In this document: piece by piece, positions 34,216 to 40,376 of the stretch | Position numbering within the stretch: the stretch's first letter is position 1 | How the letters are laid out: each line of letters opens with the position of its first letter | NCBI RefSeq assembly: GCF_001908205.1 | Contig: NZ_LGHL01000155.1 | Coordinates: forward strand, 1 to 40,376 | DNA: 40,376 nucleotides | Direction of reading: 5' to 3' | Source: Bradyrhizobium sp. NAS80.1 | Lineage (GTDB): Bacteria; Pseudomonadota; Alphaproteobacteria; Rhizobiales; Xanthobacteraceae | Notes under the pieces: generated by a model | Told to the model about the DNA's origin: nothing | Databases searched by the model: none | The model's input: the letters and a program-made list of their open reading frames with translations, nothing else | Translations under genes and position numbers: made by a program

Positions 34216-34763
34216 TCGACAGCAAAGAGGCCGCCGAGGCGCTCGCCGATATCGACGATATCGTCCAGCGCCTGCGGCAATCGCAGCTCTATGAACTGGC
34301 GAGTCTTGCGGCGCTGTGGTGGGGCGCTCTGGTCTTCGCCGGTAATGTCGTGACCTGGCTTTGGCCGATCTACGCGGTTTATGCGTGGCCCGCCGTCGAC
34401 ATCCTGGGTGTCGGCGGCCTGGTTGCTTTCCGCCTGCTCAATCCGCCGCAGACTCATACTGCGGCCTTCGACATCAGGCTGTTGCTGGTGTTCGCGTTGT
34501 TCTTCGCCTTCGGCTACGTCTGTACCAGCGTGATCGGTCATTTCGGTCCGCGTCAGCTCGGCGCATTCTGGCCGATCTATTTCATGCTGTTCTACACGCT
34601 CGCCGGTCTCTGGTTCGGCTACGCGTTCGTGGCGATCGGTCTCGGCATCACCGCGCTGACGCTGATCGGCTTCTTCTACATCGGCGAGGCATTCCCGCTC
34701 TGGATGGCCTTCGTCAATGGCGGTGGCCTGATCCTCGGCGGCCTCTGGATGCGGCGGATCTGA
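34212..34763 (+). CDS. Multi-pass membrane protein of unknown function
   Basis: The product is 183 residues. A cytosolic N-terminus (IDSKEAAEALADIDDIVQRL) is followed by about five membrane segments at roughly residues 32-50, 56-73, 86-106, 118-137 and 145-175. There are no charged catalytic motifs. It overlaps the preceding hydrolase by four bases and the following regulator by one (TGATG), so all three are translated together. The arrangement of a small membrane protein directly before a winged-helix regulator recurs in related genomes as I recall, suggesting that this pair works as a unit, perhaps an anti-regulator or a transport or sensing component (inference). Confidence 0.82.
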   Translation: MIDSKEAAEALADIDDIVQRLRQSQLYELASLAALWWGALVFAGNVVTWLWPIYAVYAWPAVDILGVGGLVAFRLLNPPQTHTAAFDIRLLLVFALFFAFGYVCTSVIGHFGPRQLGAFWPIYFMLFYTLAGLWFGYAFVAIGLGITALTLIGFFYIGEAFPLWMAFVNGGGLILGGLWMRRI

Positions 34764-35062
34764 TGGGCGAGTTCGACGACATCATCCACCAGCCGCTGCG
34801 GCTGAAGATCATGGCCGCATTAAACGCGTTGCCGACGGCCACAGGCCTGGAATTCGCGCGGCTGAAGAAACTCACCGGCGCGACCGACGGTAATCTCGGC
34901 GCGCACATCGAGACGCTGGCCAAGGCGGGCTACGTTTCGGTGGAGAAGGCGTTCGTCGGCAAGAAGCCGCAGACGACGGTGACGGCGACCGCCGCCGGCC
35001 GCGGCGCCTTCGCGCGGCATGTCGCGACACTGCAGGAGATTATTGCGGGCAAGCAGGTCTAG
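34763..35062 (+). CDS. Winged-helix transcriptional regulator
   Basis: The product is 99 residues, essentially a single winged-helix domain (HTH_34/MarR-like group). Features: IHQPLRLKIMAALNAL (8-23), the recognition-helix region LKKLTGATDGNLGAHIETLAKAG and the wing VEKAFVGKKPQTTVTAT. It has no sensor domain, so the signal may come from the adjacent membrane protein. Last gene of the three-gene operon; the 18-base palindrome at 33162-33179 is the natural candidate for its own operator (inference). The start overlaps the upstream stop (TGATG). Confidence 0.87.
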   Translation: MGEFDDIIHQPLRLKIMAALNALPTATGLEFARLKKLTGATDGNLGAHIETLAKAGYVSVEKAFVGKKPQTTVTATAAGRGAFARHVATLQEIIAGKQV

Positions 35063-35072
35063 CTCCGTCGTC

Positions 35073-35203
35073 GTCATTCCGGGGCGTCCCCCTCTCTCCG
35101 CCGTCATTCCGGGGCGCACCCTCTTGGCGCGAGCCCGGAATCCATGCTCACGATGGTGGTTATGGATTCGGGGCTCGCGGCTTCGCCGCGCCCCGGAATG
35201 ACG
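35073..35203. repeat. Dispersed repeat (GTCATTCCGGGGCG...CGCCCCGGAATGAC)
   Basis: GTCATTCCGGGGCG occurs twice at the left (35073, 35102) and its inverse GCGCCCCGGAATGAC at the right end (35189-35203). Inner arms GAGCCCGGAATCCAT / ATGGATTCGGGGCTC pair. It lies between the regulator and purD. Confidence 0.8.
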
Positions 35204-35286
35204 GGGAATTGGAGGGGCGCCCCCTTGAGACGCGCGCCGATTCGTGCGACCGACGCGTCCAGCAAACCCCACTTTTCGAGCCTTCG

Positions 35287-36570
35287 ATGCACATTCTCCT
35301 GCTCGGTTCCGGCGGCCGCGAACATGCTCTCGCATGGAAAATCGCAGCCTCCACCCTGGTCACCAAATTCTGGTGCGCGCCTGGCAATGCCGGCATCGCG
35401 CGCGAGGCGGAATGCGTGGCGCTCGATGTCGCCGACCATGCCGCCGTGATCGACTTCTGCAAGACGAACGCGGTCGAGCTCGTGGTCGTGGGTCCGGAGA
35501 CGCCGCTGGCGGCCGGCATCGTCGACGACCTCACCGCCGCCGGCATCAAGGCGTTCGGACCGAGCAAGGCGGCCGCCCAGCTCGAAAGCTCCAAGGGTTT
35601 CACCAAGGCGCTCTGCACCGAATTCGGCATTCCGACCGGCGCCTACAAGCGCTTCACCAACGCCAGGGACGCGCGCGATTATGTGAACAGCCAGGGCGCG
35701 CCGATCGTCGTGAAGGCCGACGGCCTTGCCGCCGGCAAGGGCGTCGTCGTCGCCAAGACTGTGCGCGAGGCGGAGGATGCCATCGCCATGATGTTCGAGG
35801 GCGCCTTCGGCGAGGCCGGCGCCGAGGTCGTGATCGAGGAGTTCCTGCCGGGCCGCGAGATCAGCTTCTTCGCGCTCTGCGACGGCGAGACCGCTATACC
35901 GCTGGCCTCCGCCCAGGACCACAAGCGCGTGTTCGACCATGACGTCGGCCCGAACACGGGCGGCATGGGCGCCTATTCACCGACGCCGCTGGTCACGCCG
36001 GCGATCCACGACGCGATCATGGCCAGGATTATTTTGCCGACGGTTGCCGGCATGAAGAAGCGCGGCACGCCGTTCCGCGGCGTGCTCTATGCCGGGATCA
36101 TGCTGACGACGCAGGGCCCGAAACTGTTCGAGTTCAACGTGCGCTTTGGCGATCCCGAGTGCCAGGTGCTGATGCTGCGCATGATGTCGGACATCGTGCC
36201 GGCGTTCATTGCCGCCTGCGACGGGGAGTTGAAGCATTTCGATCTGCGCTGGTATCCGGAATCCGCGCTCACCGTGGTGATGGCGGCGAAGGGCTATCCC
36301 GGCGACTATCAGAAGGGCACGCGCATCGAGGGGCTCGACGAGGCCGCGAAGGTCGACACCGTCGAGATCTTCCACGCCGGCACGGTTGCGAAGGATGGTG
36401 CGATCCTCGCCAATGGCGGCCGTGTGCTCAATGTCTGCGCGCTTGGCAAGACCGTGACGGAAGCGCAGGACCGCGCCTATCAGGCCGTCGACCGCATCAA
36501 CTGGCCCGAGGGCTTCTGCCGCCGCGACATCGGCTGGCAGGCGGTGGAAGCAGAGAAGGCCAAGAACTAG
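35287..36570 (+). CDS. purD: Phosphoribosylamine-glycine ligase PurD
   Basis: ATP-grasp enzyme of the second step of purine synthesis, joining glycine to 5-phosphoribosylamine. The product is 427 residues, the usual length. Motifs: the N-terminal MHILLLGSGGREHALAWK (1-18), VVGPETPLAAG, the ATP-grasp PIVVKADGLAAGKGVVVA, DHKRVFDHDVGPNTGGMGAY (split by substrate site) and NVRFGDPECQ with the metal ligands near the C-terminal third. ATG 35287 fits the family start exactly. It stands alone; the adjacent genes are not purine genes. Confidence 0.97.
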   Translation: MHILLLGSGGREHALAWKIAASTLVTKFWCAPGNAGIAREAECVALDVADHAAVIDFCKTNAVELVVVGPETPLAAGIVDDLTAAGIKAFGPSKAAAQLESSKGFTKALCTEFGIPTGAYKRFTNARDARDYVNSQGAPIVVKADGLAAGKGVVVAKTVREAEDAIAMMFEGAFGEAGAEVVIEEFLPGREISFFALCDGETAIPLASAQDHKRVFDHDVGPNTGGMGAYSPTPLVTPAIHDAIMARIILPTVAGMKKRGTPFRGVLYAGIMLTTQGPKLFEFNVRFGDPECQVLMLRMMSDIVPAFIAACDGELKHFDLRWYPESALTVVMAAKGYPGDYQKGTRIEGLDEAAKVDTVEIFHAGTVAKDGAILANGGRVLNVCALGKTVTEAQDRAYQAVDRINWPEGFCRRDIGWQAVEAEKAKN

Positions 36571-36784
36571 CTCGTCATTTCGGACGACGCGCGAAACGCG
36601 TCGATCCGGAATCCCGAGGTTTGGGCGCCGCCACCGCCTCGCCACATCGACATTCCAAAAATGCGCAATCGGCGGTTGGGGTTAGCAACCCTCACAGGTG
36701 GCCGCCGTGCGACTTTGCATGGGGTTGTTTTCGACATTTTTTTGTCGGGCGCGCCGTGGGACCGACCAGATGACGATGCAGAAG

Positions 36785-37690
36785 ATGTCCGATCACGCCG
36801 ACCTCTATCCGGGCTTTGCCTCCGAATGGATCAACACCTCCTCCGGTCGCGTCTTCGCGCGCGTCGGCGGCAAGGGGCCGCCGCTGCTGCTCCTGCACGG
36901 CTTCTCCGAGACCAACGTGATGTGGCACCGCGTGGCGCCGCAGCTTGCGGACAGGTTCACGCTGATCATCGCTGATTTGCCGGGCTATGGCTGGTCGGAC
37001 ATGCCCGAGAGCGATGCGCAGCATTTGCCCTACAGCAAGCGCGCGATGGCGAAGACCATGGTCGAGGCGATGGAGAGCCTCGGTCATGTGCACTTCGCGC
37101 TTGCCGGCCACGACCGCGGCGGCCGCGTCTCCTACCGTCTCGCGCTCGACCATCCCGGCCGGCTGTCGCGCCTTGCCGTGCTCGATATCCTGCCGACCTA
37201 CAATTACTGGGAGCGGATGAACCGCGCCTATGCGCTGAAGATCTATCACTGGACCTTCCTCGCGCAGCCCGCGCCGCTGCCCGAGACGCTGATCTCGAGC
37301 AATGGCGAGTTCTTCCTCCGCTTCAAGATGGCGAGCCAGACCAAGTCGAAGACGCTCGATGCGATCGATGCGCGCGCACTCGCGCACTACATCGCCCCGT
37401 TCCGTGATCCCGCCCGCGTGCACGCGATGTGCGAGGATTATCGCGCCGGCGCCTATTTCGACTACGATCTCGACAAGGCCGATTTCGAGGCCGGCAAGAA
37501 AATCACGGTCCCGATGCTGGCGCTGTGGGGCAACGCCGGCATCGCGCAAGCCGCATCCACCCCGCTCGATACGTGGAAGCAGTGGGCAACGAACGTGGAC
37601 GGCATGCCGGTGGATTCCGGCCATTTCCTCACCGAGGAGAACCCCGACGTCACCGCAAAGGCACTGCGCGAGTTCTTCTCGGCGTCTTAG
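36785..37690 (+). CDS. Fluoroacetate/haloacetate dehalogenase-like alpha/beta hydrolase
   Basis: The product is 301 residues from MSDHADLYPGF; an ATG five codons upstream (36770) has a better-placed GGGA. From 36785 all residues known in R. palustris RPA1163 fall at the same numbers: nucleophile Asp110 with Arg111 and Arg114 in GHDRGGR, Asp134 in VLDILPTY, the fluoride-binding His155-Trp156 in KIYHWTF and Tyr219 in DYRAGAY, and the base His280 in DSGHF. This supports hydrolysis of haloacetates, perhaps with C-F cleavage. Related enzymes do not all use fluoroacetate, so the substrate is probable, not certain. It lies alone between purD and tadA. Confidence 0.9.
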   Translation: MSDHADLYPGFASEWINTSSGRVFARVGGKGPPLLLLHGFSETNVMWHRVAPQLADRFTLIIADLPGYGWSDMPESDAQHLPYSKRAMAKTMVEAMESLGHVHFALAGHDRGGRVSYRLALDHPGRLSRLAVLDILPTYNYWERMNRAYALKIYHWTFLAQPAPLPETLISSNGEFFLRFKMASQTKSKTLDAIDARALAHYIAPFRDPARVHAMCEDYRAGAYFDYDLDKADFEAGKKITVPMLALWGNAGIAQAASTPLDTWKQWATNVDGMPVDSGHFLTEENPDVTAKALREFFSAS

Positions 37691-38133
37691 CGCCGCTCGC
37701 GAAAGAACTCCCTGAGCAGCCGCGCCGCTTCGCTTTCGCCGACCCCGGAATAGACGTCCGGGACATGATGGCAGGTTGGTGAGGCGAAGAAGCGCACGCC
37801 CGACTCGACCGCGCCCCCCTTGGGGTCGGCCGCGCCGTAATAGAGCCGCCGAACCCTTGCAAAGGAGATCGCGCCCGCACACATGGTGCAGGGCTCCAGC
37901 GTCACGTAGAGGTCGCAGTCCACGAGGCGCTCGCTGCCGATCTTTTTCGCGGCCTCGCGCAGCGCGACAATCTCGGCGTGGGCGGTGGGGTCGTGGTCGC
38001 TCAGCGTCCGGTTGCCGGCGGTGGCAATGACCTCGTAATCGCGGACGATGACGCATCCGATCGGAACTTCGCCCGATTTTCCGGCATTTTCGGCCGTCTT
38101 GAGCGCCAAATCCATGAAAGAAGGGGCTTTCAT
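37687..38133 (-). CDS. tadA: tRNA-specific adenosine deaminase TadA-type nucleoside deaminase
   Basis: A zinc deaminase that converts A34 of tRNA-Arg to inosine. The product is 148 residues, the usual length. The zinc-site residues are present: HAE (His52, catalytic Glu54) and PCTMC (Cys82, Cys85), plus the conserved GEVPIGCV. I start at MKAPSFMDLAL (38133); in-frame ATGs at 38145 and further up are possible. It is convergent with the dehalogenase-like gene and overlaps its end by four bases. A guanine or cytosine deaminase role is possible but less likely given the spacing of motifs. Confidence 0.93.
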   Translation of the reverse strand: MKAPSFMDLALKTAENAGKSGEVPIGCVIVRDYEVIATAGNRTLSDHDPTAHAEIVALREAAKKIGSERLVDCDLYVTLEPCTMCAGAISFARVRRLYYGAADPKGGAVESGVRFFASPTCHHVPDVYSGVGESEAARLLREFFRERR

Positions 38134-38263
38134 GCCTCGTATCATTGCCAGAAACCTGCTACTAGCTCCGCCTTCAGCAAGAGTGGATACCGATTTTGCC
38201 TGAGCATGCGGCTCGGAACGAGCGCGCACAATGCTGACTAGCCACCCCTAAGTGAGATTATTC

Positions 38264-40273
38264 ATGCCTCGCGACAGCGACAAAGACAACGATTCCCGCG
38301 GCCGGCGTGATCGAGGCCCTTCCAAGGGCCGCAGCGGCAAGCCGCGTGGCCCCGAGAAGAAATTCGGCGAGCGCGGCTTTGAGGGCAAGGGCGACCGCGA
38401 CAGCCGTTCGCCCCGCGGCGACCGCGAGGGCCGTCCGTTCCGCCGCCGCGAGGAGGGCGATGCGCCACGCCGCGACTTCAGCGACCGTCCGCGCTTCAAG
38501 CGCGACGACCGGGCTCGCGAGGATCGTGGCGAGCGCAGCTTCAAGCCGCGTGGCGACCGGCCGTTTTCCGATCGCGGGTCGCGCGATGGCGAGAAGCGCT
38601 CGTTCAAGCCGCGCGGTGATCGCCCGTCCTATGGGCGTGACGACCGTCCACCGCGCAGCCGTGATCGCGACGACTCTCGCCCCGCTGGCCGGTTCGGCGA
38701 CAGGAAGTTTGGCGACAAGCGGCCGTACGCGCCGCGTGGTGACCGTCCGGAGCGCGACGGCGAGCGGAAGTTTTCGCGGGGCGGCGACCGTCCGCGCGAT
38801 CGAGGCGAGCGGGGCGATTCAAAGCCGTGGCAGAAGCGCGACGATCGTCCGCGCGGCGACCGGCCCCGCAAGAGCTTCGACAAGGATTTCGGCGGCCGGG
38901 ATCGCGGCGAGGAAAAGCCCTGGCGTCAGCGCGACGACCGCCGCGAAGGCGGACGCGGCGAGGACCGTCCGCGCTTCTCGCGCTCGCGCGACGATCGCGC
39001 CTCGGGCGATCGTCCGTTCCGCGAGCGTTCAAAATTCGATCGGCCCCGCCGTGACGGCGATGTCGAACGCGGTGGCCACCGCCCGAAATTCGATCGGCCA
39101 CGCGAGCGCTCCGAAGGTCGCTCCGATTGGCACGAGCATCCGCGCAGCGAAGGCCGTTTCCACGATCGTCCGCGGCGCGACAATGAGGACGACAGCCAGA
39201 TCTTCACCCGCCGCCCCGCCTTCGGCGGCCGCGGCGCCTATCGCGACCGCGATCGTGATTTCGAGGGGCGTCCGCGCCGCGAAGAAGCGCCGAAGCCGAA
39301 GAAGGCCGGCGAGCGCATCGCCAAGGTGCTGGCGCGCGCGGGCCTCGCCTCGCGCCGCGACGCCGAGGAGATGGTCACGCAGGGCCGCGTCACGGTCAAC
39401 GGCCGGGTGATCAATTCGCCCGCGCTCGACGTGACGCAGAACGATGTCGTCGCTGTCGACGGCAAGCCGTTGCCGCCGCGCGAGCGCACGCGGCTGTTCC
39501 TCTATCACAAGCCGCGCGGGCTGATGACGACGCATGACGACCCCGAGGGGCGTCCGACCGTGTTCGACAATCTGCCCGAAGGCCTGCCGCGCCTGATCAG
39601 CGTCGGCCGGCTGGACTTCAACACCGAAGGCCTTCTGCTGCTCACCAATGATGGCGGACTCGCGCGCACGCTCGAATTGCCGGATACCGGTTGGCTGCGC
39701 CGCTATCGCGTTCGCGCCCATGGCGACGTCACCCAGGCGCAGCTCGACGAGCTCAAGAAAGGCATCGAGGTCGAAGGCGTCAAATACGGTCCGATCGAGG
39801 CGACGCTTGAGCGCGACCAGGGCGCCAATGTCTGGCTGGTGTTCGCGATCCGCGAAGGCAAGAACCGCGAGGTGCGCAATGTCTGCGCCCATCTCGGGCT
39901 CGAGGTAAACCGGCTGATCCGCGTGTCCTACGGTCCGTTCCAGCTCGGCGAGATTCCGGAAGGCCAGGTCGACGAGATCAGGTCGCGCGTGCTGCGCGAG
40001 CAACTCGGCGACAAGGTCATCGAGAAGTCGGGCGCCGAGTTCGACGTGCCCTCGAAATCCACCTCGCGCGACGATGATGCACCGCGCGAGAAGAAGCCCG
40101 CCAGCAAGCGAGCGGTGATCAGCGATCGCAAGGGCCGACGCGTGCTGGTGCAGCGCACCGGCAGTGAGGAGGCGCGCGAGCGCAATGAGCTTGAAGCCAG
40201 CGGCTACGGCCCGCCGCGCCGTCCCAAGCGCGGCTATCACGGCAAGCGCGACCTGAAGCCGCGGGAGGACTGA
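38264..40273 (+). CDS. RsuA/RluB-family pseudouridine synthase with long Arg/Asp/Gly-rich N-terminus
   Basis: Acts on rRNA, making a pseudouridine from uridine (23S position 2605 type in RluB). The product is 669 residues. About residues 1-345 are a highly charged, Gly-containing low-complexity region with repeats of RGDRP, RDDRP, KPRGDR and DRPRF. The S4 RNA-binding domain follows from about 349 (ERIAKVLARAGLASRRDAEE). The catalytic domain holds VGRLDFNTEGLLLLTNDG with the catalytic Asp near 451, YRVRAHG and KNREVRNVCAHLGLEVNRL-IRVSYG. The tail is again basic. E. coli RluB is ~290 residues, so the extension is about as long as the enzyme itself. I start at ATG 38264; a GTG at 38252 is alternative. 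It lies 130 bases from tadA, divergent. Confidence 0.93.
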   Translation: MPRDSDKDNDSRGRRDRGPSKGRSGKPRGPEKKFGERGFEGKGDRDSRSPRGDREGRPFRRREEGDAPRRDFSDRPRFKRDDRAREDRGERSFKPRGDRPFSDRGSRDGEKRSFKPRGDRPSYGRDDRPPRSRDRDDSRPAGRFGDRKFGDKRPYAPRGDRPERDGERKFSRGGDRPRDRGERGDSKPWQKRDDRPRGDRPRKSFDKDFGGRDRGEEKPWRQRDDRREGGRGEDRPRFSRSRDDRASGDRPFRERSKFDRPRRDGDVERGGHRPKFDRPRERSEGRSDWHEHPRSEGRFHDRPRRDNEDDSQIFTRRPAFGGRGAYRDRDRDFEGRPRREEAPKPKKAGERIAKVLARAGLASRRDAEEMVTQGRVTVNGRVINSPALDVTQNDVVAVDGKPLPPRERTRLFLYHKPRGLMTTHDDPEGRPTVFDNLPEGLPRLISVGRLDFNTEGLLLLTNDGGLARTLELPDTGWLRRYRVRAHGDVTQAQLDELKKGIEVEGVKYGPIEATLERDQGANVWLVFAIREGKNREVRNVCAHLGLEVNRLIRVSYGPFQLGEIPEGQVDEIRSRVLREQLGDKVIEKSGAEFDVPSKSTSRDDDAPREKKPASKRAVISDRKGRRVLVQRTGSEEARERNELEASGYGPPRRPKRGYHGKRDLKPRED

Positions 40274-40309
40274 GGTGGAGTGCGCTTCGTCACTCGGCGC
40301 TCTCTCGTT

Positions 40310-40350
40310 CCCTCCCCCCTTGCGGGGGAGGGTTAGGGAGGGGGGTACCC
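40310..40350. repeat. CCCTCCCCC...GGGGGAGGG hairpin at window end
   Basis: A stem of CCCTCCCCC(C)-TTGC-GGGGGAGGG, followed by TTAGGGAGGGGGG. It lies 37 bases after the stop codon and may serve as terminator. It is similar in kind to the hairpins at 7513-7656. Confidence 0.65.
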
Positions 40351-40376
40351 CAGCCAGGAGGTCCTCGCTCGTGGCA

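Noticed and set aside
36692..38056. 454-codon minus-strand frame across the dehalogenase-like gene and tadA
   Set aside because: It is antisense to a gene with complete catalytic residues and reads out of frame with tadA.
38300..39300. CRISPR-like or tandem DNA repeats
   Set aside because: The periodicity is at the protein level (RGDRP-type units with varied codons and spacing); no identical repeats with unique spacers exist.

Overview
The window looks like chromosomal DNA from a Bradyrhizobium-type alphaproteobacterium (Nitrobacteraceae). It has high GC and GC-rich third codon positions. It encodes several small families largely confined to Rhizobiales and relatives (DUF2076, DUF4170, DUF6101, DUF2093), and it carries a close relative of the Rhodopseudomonas palustris fluoroacetate dehalogenase. 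Nearly every intergenic gap holds the palindromic dispersed repeats typical of this group. The assignment rests on recalled family knowledge, not on a search.

Positions 1-5600 hold a small membrane-anchored protein, a secreted protein of unknown function, the groES-groEL operon (minus strand) behind a CIRCE operator, and a lipoprotein. Positions 5600-9600 hold a CheZ-type phosphatase, a secreted L,D-transpeptidase, a DUF2076 protein, and a ChbG/HpnK-type deacetylase overlapping a GT2 lipid-linked glycosyltransferase. Positions 10700-13750 hold hisZ-hisG and rsmE, all on the minus strand. Positions 13900-16400 hold a secreted protein, ubiA and a DUF6101 gene. Positions 16600-22160 form a tightly overlapping plus-strand operon: pmbA/tldE, an inositol monophosphatase-family gene, DUF4170, a DUF374 acyltransferase, kdtA/waaA and lpxK. 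Its last three genes build or modify the lipid A-Kdo core.

Positions 22160-28830 are the accessory part: a secreted cupin, a C-terminal scrap of a formylglycine-generating enzyme, a small secreted protein behind two tandem FixK/FNR boxes, an AraC regulator, a membrane PAS histidine kinase broken at a T10 run, and a periplasmic substrate-binding protein whose signal peptide is out of frame by one base. Imperfect direct repeats bracket parts of this stretch, including a copy of the 3' end of lpxK, and a tRNA-Leu-like 5' fragment lies at its right edge. The block therefore looks assembled by insertion and partly decayed.

Positions 28830-40376 return to ordinary chromosome: a PsiF-like secreted protein, DUF2093, a dienelactone-hydrolase-like protein with no visible nucleophile, a 49-residue secreted peptide, xseA, a three-gene operon (frameshifted alpha/beta hydrolase, membrane protein, winged-helix regulator) behind a strong palindrome, purD, a fluoroacetate-dehalogenase-like enzyme, tadA, and an RsuA/RluB pseudouridine synthase with a 340-residue Arg/Asp/Gly-rich N-terminal extension.

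No complete new defence, mobile or biosynthetic system is visible. The best leads are the FixK-boxed small gene beside the FGE remnant, the 3'-end duplications that bracket accessory DNA, the slippage-prone T10 in the kinase, and the palindrome-controlled hydrolase operon. Three single-base frameshifts within 9 kb also raise the possibility of sequence error.
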